Shown: positions 15,224 to 25,109, numbered from the stretch's first letter. The stretch: DNA of 64,000 bases from Bradyrhizobium prioriisuperbiae (GCF_032397745.1 NZ_CP135921.1:7986501-8050500), one strand, 5' to 3'. Notes: generated by a model from the sequence alone, not told the origin. Translations and numbers: made by a program.

Positions 15224-16540
15224 TCAATCCCGGAACGAGCTGTGCAAGGCATCCGACAGCGGAGACATCATGTACTCCAGCGCCGTTCGCTCGCCGGTCG
15301 CAATCACCACATCGGCCTGCATGCCCGCCACCAGACGGTCCCGATAACGGTCGTCGATGGTCGCTTGTGACAGATTTATGAGGCCGAGAAAATAGGGCTG
15401 CTTGGTGATGTCGTCGACCAGCCGATCCCGGGACACCGAGGCGAGCGTTCCTGTCATCATCGGCAGCCGGCGCGAGTGGAAGCCAGGAAACCGGATTTCC
15501 GCCGTCTGCCCGACGCGAAGATGTTCGATCGAATTGACGGGGAGCTGGGCGTGAACGACCAGCGTCTCGCGCGTCGGCACGATCTCCATCAGCGACTCGC
15601 CGGAGCGAACGACCTGACCCACGGTGAAAACTTTGAGGTTCTGCACCGTGCCGCTCCGAGGCGCCCGGATATCGAGGCGTGACAGCAGATCCCGCGCCAC
15701 CACCAATTTTTCCCTCGCGGTGTTGATCTTCTGCCGGGCGTCGAGCAGCTGGGCCGATACCTCTTCCTGGAATTTCTGATTGAGCTGGGTGATCTGCAGC
15801 CGCGCCTCATTCATGCCATTGGCGGCCTTCGCGGTATCAGCCACCGCCCGCCCGACGATCCCCTCGAGGCGAACCCGTTCCCTTTCCATGGTGAGGACAC
15901 GTGTAACGGGAATCAGGCCATTCTCTTTCAGGTAACGCAGACCGGACAATTCCTCGTCGATGAAGCCGATCTGCTTCTCGGTGGATGATTTCTCGACGGC
16001 AATGCCTTCGGTTTCGGTCTGCAACTGCTGGACCTTGGCCTCGATCAGCGTCACCTGGGCGGAACGCGAACGTTTGCGTTCGTCGAACTGAAGCTTCTGG
16101 TCTTCGATGATGCGGGCCAGCACCGGCGAGACGGCCTGCCGCGACAGCAGCTCATCGGGGAATGTAATGCTGTCGCGCCGATCCAGCTCCGCTGCGAGCG
16201 ACGCCTCGAGTGCCAGCGCGCTGTCGAGCTGGCTGCGAATCGTATCGAGATTCGATCCGGCCTGCAGCGGCGACAATCTCACCACCAGCGCGCCCTCCGT
16301 GACCGTCTGTCCTTCCTTGACCAGGATCTCGCTCACCATGCCGCCTTCGAAATGCTGCACGACCTTGCGGCTGTCCTCGATCATGACAATGCCCTGGGCA
16401 ATCACGCCGCGGTCGAGCGGCGCTACCGCGGCCCAGCCGCCCATCACCCCGAAGGTCAGGACGATCAGCGCATAGCCCGCAACTGTCGCGCGACGTTGTC
16501 CCGTGGCCGGCACGATCGCATGAAGGATGCTCTTCAGCAT
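15224..16540 (-). CDS. Type I secretion membrane fusion protein (HlyD/PrtE family)
   Basis: This 438-residue protein has one N-terminal membrane segment (GYALIVLTFGVMGGWAAVAPLD). Next comes the first half of the lipoyl-like domain (KVVQHFEGGMVSEILVKEGQ), long coiled-coil helices at about residues 100-290, and the second half (DIRAPRSGTVQNLKVFTVGQVV), then a beta-barrel region. It bridges the inner-membrane ABC exporter and a TolC-like outer-membrane channel. It overlaps the exporter gene by 7 bases and is the second gene of the pair. The outer-membrane component is not encoded in this window. The likely cargo is the RTX-ended protein encoded at 29282. Confidence 0.93.
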   Translation of the reverse strand: MLKSILHAIVPATGQRRATVAGYALIVLTFGVMGGWAAVAPLDRGVIAQGIVMIEDSRKVVQHFEGGMVSEILVKEGQTVTEGALVVRLSPLQAGSNLDTIRSQLDSALALEASLAAELDRRDSITFPDELLSRQAVSPVLARIIEDQKLQFDERKRSRSAQVTLIEAKVQQLQTETEGIAVEKSSTEKQIGFIDEELSGLRYLKENGLIPVTRVLTMERERVRLEGIVGRAVADTAKAANGMNEARLQITQLNQKFQEEVSAQLLDARQKINTAREKLVVARDLLSRLDIRAPRSGTVQNLKVFTVGQVVRSGESLMEIVPTRETLVVHAQLPVNSIEHLRVGQTAEIRFPGFHSRRLPMMTGTLASVSRDRLVDDITKQPYFLGLINLSQATIDDRYRDRLVAGMQADVVIATGERTALEYMMSPLSDALHSSFRD

Positions 16541-18264
16541 GGCGCGGCCCGTTGATCGAGCGCCGGGCGAACCGGGCGGGGCGCAGTCAGCCGTTTAAGC
16601 ACCTCCTCGCGGCTGCCAAAGGCCTGGACCACACCGTCATCGAGAACGACGATCTTGTCGGCGGCCGCCAGCACGTTGATCTTGTGGGTGATCAGCACAA
16701 TGGTGCAACCAAATGATCGATAGCGGCGGATCGCTTCGATCAACGCCTCCTCACCGCTCTGGTCGAGAGAGGCGTTCGGCTCGTCAAGCACGACAAGAGA
16801 GGGCCTGCCGAAAAATGCGCGGGCCAGGCCAATGCGCTGGCGTTGACCGCCGGACAGCGCCGCTCCACCCTCGCCGATCGCCGTGTTGTAGCCGTCGGGC
16901 AGCAGCTGAACCATATCGTGGCAGCCACAAAGACGTGCAGTCTCGATAATGGAATCGGATTCGACCTGCTGGAAGCGCGCGACGTTCTCCGCGACGGTCC
17001 CGGAAAACAGCTCAACGTCCTGCGGCAGGTAGCCGACATACTGCCCGCGCTCCTGCGCATCCCAATGCGCGAAATCGGCTCCGTCAAGCCGCACGTGCCC
17101 GGAGAACTGCGGCCAGACCCCGGTGATGACTCTTGCCAGAGTGGATTTACCCGCGGCGCTGGGGCCGACGATTCCCAACACCTCGCCCGGCATCACCTCC
17201 AGCGAAACGTTTCGCAGTGTCGCACGGGATTGCTCGGGCGGCCCTGCGAAGACGGTGTCGAGTTTCAGGTGGCCCAGCGGTCGCGGCAGCTTGACCTGCT
17301 GCTTCGGCTCGCCGGCAACGGCAAACAGCTTGGCGAGCCTTGCCCAGCTGTTGCGCGCGTTGGTCATGCCTTTCCAGTTTCCGACCACACCCTCGACCGG
17401 GGCCAGCGCACGCCCGACGAAGATGGATGCCGCAATGATCATACCGGCGGAGATCTGATTGTGGATCGCGAGATAAGCGCCGAGTCCCAGGATCATGGTC
17501 TGGAGGAACATGCGCACGAATTTCGATGCCGCTGAGATCAATCCGGAGCGGGCCCCCGCCGCCGCCTGCAGGTCGAGCGCCTCGCCATGCTGCTCGAGCC
17601 ACGCCTTGCGCAGGACGCCGAGCATCCCCATCGCCTGAATCACCTCCCCATTGCGAAGCGCGGAAACGGCGCGCTGGGTGGCGCCGATAGAAGCGCGTGA
17701 TGCGAGGCCGAGGCGTTTGGTGGTCGCGAATTCACTCGCCAACGTCAGCGCGAGGATGACGACGGCACCACCGATCGCGATGGCGCCGAACCATGGATGA
17801 AGAATGAAGCAGGCTGTTATAAAAATCGGCATCCACAACAGATCGCACAGCGCAATCAATCCGGGACCGGCGACGAACTCTCTGACAGCATCGAGATCGC
17901 GCAGTGACTGGCCCTGTGCAAGACGCGGAAAGTGCAAGCCGGCGGAATGCGTTGCATCGAACACGGCGCCGGCGAGCTTGCCGTCGACGGCGACGCTTGC
18001 GTGAACCATGATACGGGCCCGCAGCATTTCCAGCAGGGCATTGATGATCAAAAGATAGCCGACCAGCAGCGTGATACCGAGCAAGGTCGTCTCATTACGA
18101 CTGCCGATCACGCGGTCGTAGATCTGCAGCATGTAAAGCGGACTGGTGAAGGCCAGGAGATTGATGAAGAAGCTGAAGACCACCGTGGTGGCCAATGCCG
18201 AAAAGCACGGCTGCAGGCTTGAGCGGAGAACAGCGCTGATTTTTGCTGGACCGAAAACACTCAT
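16534..18264 (-). CDS. Type I secretion ABC exporter (PrtD family)
   Basis: This 576-residue ABC half-exporter has an N-terminal six-helix membrane domain (SFFINLLAFTSPLYMLQIYDRV is diagnostic of the PrtD group) and a C-terminal ATPase. ATPase motifs are Walker A GPSAAGKST, signature LSGGQRQRIGLARA and Walker B LVVLDEPNASLD. No N-terminal C39 peptidase domain is present, as expected for exporters of RTX-type proteins whose signal is C-terminal. ATG 18264 is chosen because AGGA precedes it and the product then starts like other PrtD proteins; the frame is open for 61 more codons upstream. It pairs with the fusion protein gene at 15224. Confidence 0.94.
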   Translation of the reverse strand: MSVFGPAKISAVLRSSLQPCFSALATTVVFSFFINLLAFTSPLYMLQIYDRVIGSRNETTLLGITLLVGYLLIINALLEMLRARIMVHASVAVDGKLAGAVFDATHSAGLHFPRLAQGQSLRDLDAVREFVAGPGLIALCDLLWMPIFITACFILHPWFGAIAIGGAVVILALTLASEFATTKRLGLASRASIGATQRAVSALRNGEVIQAMGMLGVLRKAWLEQHGEALDLQAAAGARSGLISAASKFVRMFLQTMILGLGAYLAIHNQISAGMIIAASIFVGRALAPVEGVVGNWKGMTNARNSWARLAKLFAVAGEPKQQVKLPRPLGHLKLDTVFAGPPEQSRATLRNVSLEVMPGEVLGIVGPSAAGKSTLARVITGVWPQFSGHVRLDGADFAHWDAQERGQYVGYLPQDVELFSGTVAENVARFQQVESDSIIETARLCGCHDMVQLLPDGYNTAIGEGGAALSGGQRQRIGLARAFFGRPSLVVLDEPNASLDQSGEEALIEAIRRYRSFGCTIVLITHKINVLAAADKIVVLDDGVVQAFGSREEVLKRLTAPRPVRPALDQRAAPC

Positions 18265-18685
18265 TGCCACAATCCTGCACTCAAGGAACTCGGTCCACCT
18301 TCCCGATAAGATGAGAATGTGTGTTTTATGCGATCCCGTCGCGCCGGCGAACAGCATCGCGGCACGGGTGTCTACATCACACCAAACTCGTTTCCCAAAT
18401 TTGGCCGCGATGCGTCGAATTCGAACGACACGATCGTTCGCGCGCACTTGTATTTAATGGGGCCTTAATTTCGACGAGCCCTGCGTTCAAACAACAACGT
18501 CGCACGTCGTCGACGTCGCGAATCGTTCAGTTGTCCACAACGCACCCGGCAAACGAGATGGCACGATCCTTGTCTTACTGGTTTCATGCAATCCGGGATA
18601 TTCCCGAGGCGCGTCCACGTGCAACGGATCGATCCAATCTGCCTGCGAATAAGGCAACATCTCACAACAATTGAAGAAGATTGCC
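18265..18685. other. Divergent promoter region between secretion operon and glycosyltransferase genes
   Basis: No gene is supported in these 421 bases, which are more AT-rich than the flanks. Two symmetric elements stand out: CGAACGA-N5-TCGTTCG at 18422-18440 and the 10-base palindrome CCAAATTTGG at 18395-18404. Both lie 130-180 bases before the exporter start and are candidate operators for coordinated control of secretion and polysaccharide genes. Confidence 0.45.
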
Positions 18686-19816
18686 TTGAAGATTTTCATC
18701 AACGGCCGATTTCTTTCGCAATCCCTGACCGGCGTGCAGCGTTACGCCGCCGAAATGGTCAGGGCGATGGATCGGCTGCTGATTTCAAGCGAAGCGCCCC
18801 GCGCGCTGGTAGACGCCGAATGGCAACTTCTGCTGCCGCCCGATGCGAACGTCACGATTGACCTCAAACGGATCGAGAGCGTGAAAATTGGTCGACGGTC
18901 CGGACATGCCTGGGATCAGATCGATCTTGCACAGCACGCTCGCAACGGCCACCTGATCAGCCTGGCCAATTCCGGACCGGTGTTTCATCCCAGACATCTG
19001 GTTGTCATTCACGACGCCCAGGTTTTCCAGCGACCGGAGTTCTTCAGCTGGACATATCTGACAGCACATCGCAGCCTCGGTTATCTGCTGGCACGGACCG
19101 CCACAATTGCGACAGTCTCCGACTTCTCGCGGCATGAGCTCGCGTCCGTGCTGCGGCTTACCCCGACCTCGATTCCGGTTTTTTCCAACAGCGCCGAACA
19201 TTTTGCTGCGACGGTTCCGGATCTCAGCGTGATCGAGCGGTTGAAGCTCAGGCCGTACAATTTTTTTCTCTCTGTCGGCTCGATGACGCGAAACAAAAAT
19301 ATCGCGCTGGCCGTGCAAGCCGCCAAGCAGCTCAACCGACCCGATATGCCACTGGTTGTTGTCGGCGGCGGCAACAACAAAGTATTTCAGGGCGAATCGA
19401 CCTCAGCGGATGACAGCGTCATCATGGCCGGCCGCCTCACTGACGAGGAAATCGCAGCGCTCTACAGCCGTGCGGCGGCATTCGTATTTCCCAGTCTTTA
19501 CGAGGGTTTCGGTGTCCCTCCACTGGAGGCCATGACATTCGGATGCCCCGTCATCGCCACAACCGCGGACGCCGTTCGCGAGACCTGCGGCGACGCGGCC
19601 AGCTATTTCGACCCACATAATGCCGATGCACTGCGTCAGCGCATGATGGAACGAATCGTGGCGGGACGAATTTCCGACGACGAACGGCGACGACAGCAGG
19701 CACGACTGACGACTTTTTCGTGGCGCAGGTCCGCCAGCGCAATGCTGCAATTCCTTGACAAAAAAACAGACAGGGCAGGAACAACCATCGAGGTGGAGGA
19801 TCACAACTCGGCCTAA
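18686..19816 (+). CDS. GT4-family glycosyltransferase
   Basis: This protein has about 376 residues. The start is taken at TTG 18686 because GAAGAAG lies seven bases upstream and the product begins MKIFINGRFLSQSLTGVQRYA, a typical opening; a TTG at 18671 is possible. It has the GT-B fold with the acceptor-side GVQRYA motif, SVGSMTRNKNI at the domain link, and the nucleotide-sugar site FPSLYEGFGVPPLEAMTFGCPVIA with the EGFG..PLE pattern of retaining GT4 enzymes. The opening resembles mannosyl/galactosyl transferases of capsule and exopolysaccharide loci. It adds one sugar to the lipid-linked repeat unit on the cytoplasmic face. Donor unknown. Confidence 0.88.
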   Translation: MKIFINGRFLSQSLTGVQRYAAEMVRAMDRLLISSEAPRALVDAEWQLLLPPDANVTIDLKRIESVKIGRRSGHAWDQIDLAQHARNGHLISLANSGPVFHPRHLVVIHDAQVFQRPEFFSWTYLTAHRSLGYLLARTATIATVSDFSRHELASVLRLTPTSIPVFSNSAEHFAATVPDLSVIERLKLRPYNFFLSVGSMTRNKNIALAVQAAKQLNRPDMPLVVVGGGNNKVFQGESTSADDSVIMAGRLTDEEIAALYSRAAAFVFPSLYEGFGVPPLEAMTFGCPVIATTADAVRETCGDAASYFDPHNADALRQRMMERIVAGRISDDERRRQQARLTTFSWRRSASAMLQFLDKKTDRAGTTIEVEDHNSA

Positions 19817-19841
19817 TTTGTACTTCAGAGGCGACAGCACC

Positions 19842-21023
19842 ATGCTGCACGAACGAATAACGATCCCAAAAAACGTGTCGACGCCGAGCAGCGAGGCTGC
19901 GGCGTTGAAGGTGCTACACGTCGCCGAGACCGTGCGCGGTGGAATTGCGACCTACCTCAACGAGCTGCATCCTCATCAGCGTATGGCCTTCGGGCGCGGC
20001 AATGTGCACTACGTTATTCCGTCCGATCACCGAAAAGACCTCAACGGTGTCGAGGACGACGAGATCTCGACATTCAGGCGACAGGATAGAAGCGTTCTAG
20101 GCCTGTTTCGAATGGCCGTCACAACACTGCAACAAATTCGCCGAATCCAGCCTGATATTGTCCACATCCATTCAACTTTCGCAGGTCTCGTGTTGCGGCC
20201 TCTGCTGCTGCTGAAGCGCAACAGGCCGCGTGTGGTCTATTGTCCCCACGGTTGGGCGTTCTCGCGCGAAACGTCCCAACTCAGTCATCAGACTACGAAA
20301 CTGGTGGAGCGACTGCTCGCGAACACGAGCGACCAGATCATCTGCATTTCCAGCGACGAGCTACGGGAGGCCCTCCGCGCCGGCATCTCCATCGAGCGAC
20401 TGGTGATGGTGAACAACGGCATTTCGTCCAGCCGCCCGCCGCTCGACAGCACCGCGACCGCCTGGACGACTCCCAAAACCAAGGTTCTTTTTATCGGCCG
20501 TCTTGACCGACAGAAGGGCTACGATCTCCTGGTGGACAGTGCACGAAAGCTGGCCGACGTCGTCGATGTCCGCATCATCGGGTCATCGGTGGTCGGAAAG
20601 CACGAGAAGCTCGATGTCCCTGCCAACGTTTCCTTGCTGGGCTGGATGAATCGTGGCGAGATCGAGGCGCAACTCGAGAAGGCCGACCTCGTTGTCATTC
20701 CCTCGCGCTGGGAAGCATTTGGACTCGTGGCGGTCGAAGCCATGCGCGCAGCCAAACCCATCGTCGCCTTCCGCATCGGCGCCCTGCCGGAGATCGTGGA
20801 AGACGGCGTGACCGGCGTGTTGTGCGGACCGGTGTCGGCTGCGGAGCTGACAACAGCGCTTCAGCGAGCCGCCACACTCGATCTGCCTGCAATGGGTCGT
20901 CGAGGCCGTGATCGTTTCAGACAGATGTACGACATCGAGAAGACGCATCGCGCGTTGAACAGAGTTTATCTGGGGCTTGGCCATCATCATCAAACGGAGG
21001 CTGAGCGCCAGGTGGCGGTGTAG
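19842..21023 (+). CDS. GT4-family glycosyltransferase
   Basis: This 393-residue GT-B protein starts at ATG 19842, 25 bases after the previous glycosyltransferase gene. Motifs are VAETVRGGIATYLNEL (N-terminal acceptor loop), DIVHIHSTFAGLVLRPL, CPHGWAF, VLFIGRLDRQKGYDLLV and IPSRWEAFGLVAVEAMRAAKP with the E(x)7E pattern of retaining enzymes. The N-terminal GGIATYL and HSTFAG features resemble glycosyltransferases of the EpsD/PelF-like exopolysaccharide group. It is probably translated together with 18686. The frame continues upstream into the previous gene, but those residues do not look like the family. Sugar specificity cannot be read. Confidence 0.88.
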   Translation: MLHERITIPKNVSTPSSEAAALKVLHVAETVRGGIATYLNELHPHQRMAFGRGNVHYVIPSDHRKDLNGVEDDEISTFRRQDRSVLGLFRMAVTTLQQIRRIQPDIVHIHSTFAGLVLRPLLLLKRNRPRVVYCPHGWAFSRETSQLSHQTTKLVERLLANTSDQIICISSDELREALRAGISIERLVMVNNGISSSRPPLDSTATAWTTPKTKVLFIGRLDRQKGYDLLVDSARKLADVVDVRIIGSSVVGKHEKLDVPANVSLLGWMNRGEIEAQLEKADLVVIPSRWEAFGLVAVEAMRAAKPIVAFRIGALPEIVEDGVTGVLCGPVSAAELTTALQRAATLDLPAMGRRGRDRFRQMYDIEKTHRALNRVYLGLGHHHQTEAERQVAV

Positions 21024-21173
21024 TGAAATTACCAAGTCATTTTAGTGGCATAGGGGAACTTTGCGTTGCAATAAGGTCACAGCATGTTTGTTCCGACAAT
21101 CACAGGAGCAATCGAACGTGACTCGATCCAATCCGCGTTGGTACGGTTGCGATGCAAGAGGGGGAGAGTTGAG

Positions 21174-22394
21174 TTGAGTGGGCGCGTGTATTTGGAAAAA
21201 ACCTCTCGCTATCGTGCGGCATTGCGCCTCGCGGTTGTTGCAACATCCGCATCGCTAGCTGGGTGCGCGGGCCTAACTCCGCAAGATGCTCCGAATGCGG
21301 TTTCGATCAATTCAAATGCAGCACTGTTGACGCCGCAAACAGCGCGACTGCCCTATGCACTCGTTCCGATCAATCCAGATGTGCTTCGTGCCTCAAATTC
21401 GATCACGGAGACTCCGGCTGAATCGTTCGCAAAGCTCCCCGGTGGAAACTATCGCGACGTGACGATCGGGGTCGGCGACATCATTGCGGTGACGGTGTTC
21501 GAGGCACAGGCCGGCGGACTGTTCATTCCACGCGAAGCCGGTGTTCGCGCCGGCAACTTCGTCGATATTCCCCGCCAGCAGGTGGACCAGTCCGGCAATA
21601 TCGTCATGCCTTATGCCGGCACCGTCAAGGTCGCCGGCCTGACCACGCGCGCGGTCTCCAGCATCATCCGCGACAAGATCAAGGATCGCGCCGTCGATCC
21701 GCAGGCCGTGGTTTCGGTGGTCGAGCAGCGTGGCAACCAGGTTGCCGTGCTCGGTGAGACCAATTCGCCGCTGCGTTTTCCGATCGATCCCGGTGGCATC
21801 CGCCTGATGAGCGCGATCGCTCGCGCCGGTGGTCCGAAATATCCGGCTTATGAGACGAACGTCAATCTCAAGCGTAACGGTCGGACTTATGTTCAATCGA
21901 TGAGCAGTGTCGTGCGTCGGCCGAACGAAGACGTGCTGCTCTCACCCGGCGATGTCGTCTATCTGTCACGTGAACCGCGCGTCTACATGGTGTTCGGCTC
22001 CACCCCCTCGCCCGGCTCGGTCGGCGGTATCAACAATCGCCGCTTCACCTTCGAAAACGACAGCATGACTCTGGCCGAGGCCCTGGCGAAATCCGGCGGA
22101 CTGGATGGTGCCCGCGCCGACTCCAGATCGCTTTATGTGATGCGATTTGAACCAAAGCCCCTGCTGGAAAACGCCGGGGTCAACGTGTCCCAGTTCCCCA
22201 CGGCTGCAGCGCCGACGGCCTATGCGTTCGACCTGAGCAAGCCGGACGGTCTGTTTTATGCGGATTCCTTCAAGATGCGCGATCATGACGTGATCGTGGT
22301 TGCGGAATCGCCGTCGACGGAATTCATCAAGCTGATGAATCCGATAAATGCGGCGACGACCAACGTCTACAATATCAGCCAGGCGACGCGCTGA
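21174..22394 (+). CDS. Outer-membrane polysaccharide export lipoprotein (Wza/ExoF type)
   Basis: This is an outer-membrane export channel subunit of about 406 residues. The lipoprotein signal ends in SLAGC, with the lipidated Cys at residue 31 if translation starts at TTG 21174, which is preceded by a GGGGGAGAG Shine-Dalgarno stretch. An ATG at 21084 would add 30 residues and make an overlong signal. The poly-export domain is readable as DVTIGVGDIIAVTVFEAQ, then IPRQQVDQSGNIVMPYAGTVKVAGLT in parts, VSVVEQRGNQVAVLGE, and two SLBB-like segments (MSAIARAGG, TLAEALAKSGG). Wza-type proteins form the channel through which polymer leaves the cell, working with the Wzc-like protein (41814). Confidence 0.92.
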   Translation: MSGRVYLEKTSRYRAALRLAVVATSASLAGCAGLTPQDAPNAVSINSNAALLTPQTARLPYALVPINPDVLRASNSITETPAESFAKLPGGNYRDVTIGVGDIIAVTVFEAQAGGLFIPREAGVRAGNFVDIPRQQVDQSGNIVMPYAGTVKVAGLTTRAVSSIIRDKIKDRAVDPQAVVSVVEQRGNQVAVLGETNSPLRFPIDPGGIRLMSAIARAGGPKYPAYETNVNLKRNGRTYVQSMSSVVRRPNEDVLLSPGDVVYLSREPRVYMVFGSTPSPGSVGGINNRRFTFENDSMTLAEALAKSGGLDGARADSRSLYVMRFEPKPLLENAGVNVSQFPTAAAPTAYAFDLSKPDGLFYADSFKMRDHDVIVVAESPSTEFIKLMNPINAATTNVYNISQATR

Positions 22395-22417
22395 TTTTCC
22401 GCGAGCACGTAACGTAG

Positions 22418-22445
22418 GCAGGGTGCCTGTTATTTGTCACCCTGC
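22418..22445. terminator. Hairpin between export lipoprotein and glycosidase genes
   Basis: GCAGGGTG (22418-22425) and CACCCTGC (22438-22445) form a perfect 8-base stem with a 12-base loop, 24 bases after the stop codon. No T-run follows. It may stop or attenuate transcription, or stabilise the upstream message. Confidence 0.5.
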
Positions 22446-22527
22446 GAACGGAACACAGCCAAAATTCGAACACCTCGATCGCTTATTCGCAGCTTGAAAT
22501 CAACACGGCTGCCGGAATGAGACACAC

Positions 22528-23865
22528 ATGATCGGACGCGATCACGCGACGTGGTTTGGAAAAATATTGCTGGCTGCAGTCGTCGCGTCTGGCTTCGCTA
22601 CCCAGGGTGTCCACGCTCAAGGGGCTCAACCGCTGGAGTCCCGCCTGATGCTCGGCGTCGGCACACATCAAGGCATGGGCGGCCCCACCAGCAAACGTGG
22701 CTATGTGCCGGCCACCAATATCGATCAAATTCGAGAACTCGGCGCGACCTCGTTTCGTGACGATTTCTCCTGGTCGGATTTCGAACAGCCAGGCCGACGC
22801 ATGGGCTTCGCGGCCCCCCTGAGCCGGCTCGAAACGCAGATCAAGTCCGACGTGGCCAAGCCGGTTCTGATTTTTGGGGCCGGCCATCACCTGGTCCCAA
22901 ACTCCAATCCACCGACAACGGACGAGGCGCGTCAACGCTTCGTCGACTATGCTGTCGCGGCCGCGCTGTCGGTCTCCCATCGCGGGCCGATCTTCGAGCT
23001 CTGGAATGAGTGGAATATCGCGGCCAGGAAAAACCCCGACTTCAACGCCGAAAATTATCTGGCTTTGGCGCAAGCCACCTACCCCGCCGTCAAACGCGTG
23101 ATGCCGAATGCCCCATTCATCGTGGGAGCGATTGGCGATGATCCGGACTGGCGCTGGACCGAGAGCCTATTGAACGGCGGGGTCCTGAAGTACGCGGACG
23201 GCATCTCGATCCATCTCTATAACCACTGCGCACGCCCACAACGGCGCACGGCGGCCGAGATTGTCGAACGCCTCACGGCATTTCGTCATCTCGCTGCCAA
23301 GGCCAGCGGCAACCCGAATTTTCCGATCTATCTGACCGAGACAGGCTGGCCCACCTCGACTGGTAAATGCGGCGTCAATGAGCAGGCTGAGGCGGACAAT
23401 ATGGCCCAGCTGATCCTCTGGAGCTCGACCGCGGCGTCCTGGTTGAAGGGCATTTGGCTCTACGAACTCAAGGACAGCGGGACCAATTCAGGGGAACTCG
23501 AAGATAACTTCGGCCTCTACCATTTCGACAATTCGCCGAAGCCTGCGGTTTGCGCGGTACGCGATAGTTGGGCATTCATCCGCTCGAGTGTTCATGCGGA
23601 GATGGCGAAACTATCTGATGGTGTTACGATCATCAAAAGCGCTTCGACCTCCGGCCCGCAAGTCGCCGTATGGTCTGAGGACGCAACCAAGCGTTATGAA
23701 ATTCGCTTGAAGGGAGGCACGCCCAAGGTCGACTTCGACACTCCGTGCAACCGGTCGCCCAAGCCAGCGTCCGGAGCGTGGATGACCGTTTCGAGCACCC
23801 CATTGCTGCTGACCAGCACTGATGGATCCGTCATTCCCGATTTCGAGATTCGATCGGCGAAATAG
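22528..23865 (+). CDS. Periplasmic clan-A glycoside hydrolase (GH39/PslG-like)
   Basis: This 445-residue protein has a signal peptide (about residues 1-30, cleavage after VHA). A TIM-barrel glycosidase follows. The acid/base Glu161 sits in ELWNEWN and the probable nucleophile Glu271 in YLTETGWPT, the standard clan-A pair after strands 4 and 7. Other barrel features are LGATSFRDDFSWSDFE at the start and ISIHLYNH. A small beta domain is likely at the C terminus. PslG in Pseudomonas is a comparable periplasmic glycosidase within an exopolysaccharide locus that trims the polymer. Here too the enzyme probably cleaves the polysaccharide during export. Family assignment by motif only. Confidence 0.87.
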   Translation: MIGRDHATWFGKILLAAVVASGFATQGVHAQGAQPLESRLMLGVGTHQGMGGPTSKRGYVPATNIDQIRELGATSFRDDFSWSDFEQPGRRMGFAAPLSRLETQIKSDVAKPVLIFGAGHHLVPNSNPPTTDEARQRFVDYAVAAALSVSHRGPIFELWNEWNIAARKNPDFNAENYLALAQATYPAVKRVMPNAPFIVGAIGDDPDWRWTESLLNGGVLKYADGISIHLYNHCARPQRRTAAEIVERLTAFRHLAAKASGNPNFPIYLTETGWPTSTGKCGVNEQAEADNMAQLILWSSTAASWLKGIWLYELKDSGTNSGELEDNFGLYHFDNSPKPAVCAVRDSWAFIRSSVHAEMAKLSDGVTIIKSASTSGPQVAVWSEDATKRYEIRLKGGTPKVDFDTPCNRSPKPASGAWMTVSSTPLLLTSTDGSVIPDFEIRSAK

Positions 23866-23909
23866 GTTCGGGTCCCAATGCTGCCAGCATTTGAAATGCG
23901 AGGCGACCG

Positions 23910-25109
23910 TTGAAAATACTGTTCGTCAATACTCTCTACCCTCCCGAGATCGTCGGGGGAGCCGAAGTGTCCGTATCGCTGCTCGCGGAGGCGCTGGTTC
24001 GCAGCGGCCATGAGGTCGCGACCGTGTGCCTGCACAAGGGCACCGATGCCATCATCAGCGAGGAAAAGGGCGTTCGCGTCTACCGGCTGCCGATCGACAA
24101 CATCTATTGGCCATTTGGCCACAACCGCAAGGTATCGGCGCTGCAGCGGCTGAGCTGGCATCTTCGTGACACCTGGAACCGCAAGGCCGGCCGTCGTTTC
24201 GGTGCGATACTCGACGTCGAGAAGCCGGATGTGGTGCACACCAACAACCTGACCGGGTTTTCAGTCTCGGTATGGTCGGAGGCGCGGCGGCGCGGCATCC
24301 GGGTGGTGCACACCCTGCGCGACTACTCGCTGATCTGTAAACGCTCCACGCTGTTCAAGAACGGCGAGACCTGCTGGAAACGATGTGCTGCTTGCGCGAC
24401 GATGACTGCGCCTCACATCTATACCTCCCACATGGTCGACGCGGTCGCGTCCAACAGCCAGTTTGTTCTCGACCAGCACCAGAGGCTCGGATACTTCGCC
24501 AACATCCCCGACAAGGTCATCTACAATATCGCCGACACCACCAGCCTGGCGGCACCGATGCCGACCGCGGACAGCGACCTGGTTTTCGGCTTTATCGGCC
24601 GCGTGGAGTCCGAGAAAGGCATCGACGTCGTCCTCAAGGCCACCGAGCTGCTTCCCGATCACGGCTGGCGCCTCAAAATCGCCGGCAAGGGCGTCGAGGC
24701 TTACGTTCACGACCTGAAGACCACCTATACAAGCGAGCGGATCGAATGGCTGGGGTTTGCCAAGTCGCGCGACTTCTACGCTGGCGTCGACGTCTGCCTG
24801 ATCAGCTCCGTATGGCCGGAGCCCCTGCCCCGCACATTGATCGAAAGCATCAGCGCCGGCCGAGCCACTATTTGTTCGACCGCCGGCGGAATTCCGGAAA
24901 TTTCGGATCTGTCGTCGCTGATCGGTTCTTATGAACCGCGCGATCATCACAAACTGGCGGAGCTCATGAACAAGGCGATCGCCGATTCCTCCCGCTGGAA
25001 AAAGGCGCAGCCGCTGCAGCCGGACTTTACCGACAAGTTTTCACCTGCCGCCATCGTCGGCGGATACCTGGAGCTTTATGCCGGCCGGGAAAAGGCCGCG
25101 GCAAAGTGA
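23910..25109 (+). CDS. GT4-family glycosyltransferase with Cys-rich insert
   Basis: This 399-residue protein starts at TTG 23910 with a good GCGAGG ribosome-binding site. The opening MKILFVNTLYPPEIVGGAEVS, the VVHTLRDYSLICKR segment, the donor domain FGFIGRVESEKGIDVVL, and SSVWPEPLPRTLIESISAGRA identify a GT4 enzyme. Directly after the HTLRDY motif is a cysteine cluster (ICKRS, ETCWKRCAACAT) that could hold a metal. The next gene (25180) has the same layout, and the two share INNIYWPF/HNIYLPF-like and NNL(T/S)G motifs, so they are tandem paralogues. It is a cytoplasmic enzyme of the polysaccharide pathway; donor and acceptor are unknown. Confidence 0.88.
   Translation: MKILFVNTLYPPEIVGGAEVSVSLLAEALVRSGHEVATVCLHKGTDAIISEEKGVRVYRLPIDNIYWPFGHNRKVSALQRLSWHLRDTWNRKAGRRFGAILDVEKPDVVHTNNLTGFSVSVWSEARRRGIRVVHTLRDYSLICKRSTLFKNGETCWKRCAACATMTAPHIYTSHMVDAVASNSQFVLDQHQRLGYFANIPDKVIYNIADTTSLAAPMPTADSDLVFGFIGRVESEKGIDVVLKATELLPDHGWRLKIAGKGVEAYVHDLKTTYTSERIEWLGFAKSRDFYAGVDVCLISSVWPEPLPRTLIESISAGRATICSTAGGIPEISDLSSLIGSYEPRDHHKLAELMNKAIADSSRWKKAQPLQPDFTDKFSPAAIVGGYLELYAGREKAAAK

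Noticed and set aside
16534..18264. Bacteriocin or peptide exporter
   Set aside because: The exporter has no N-terminal C39 peptidase domain and its membrane part matches the PrtD group that exports RTX-type proteins.
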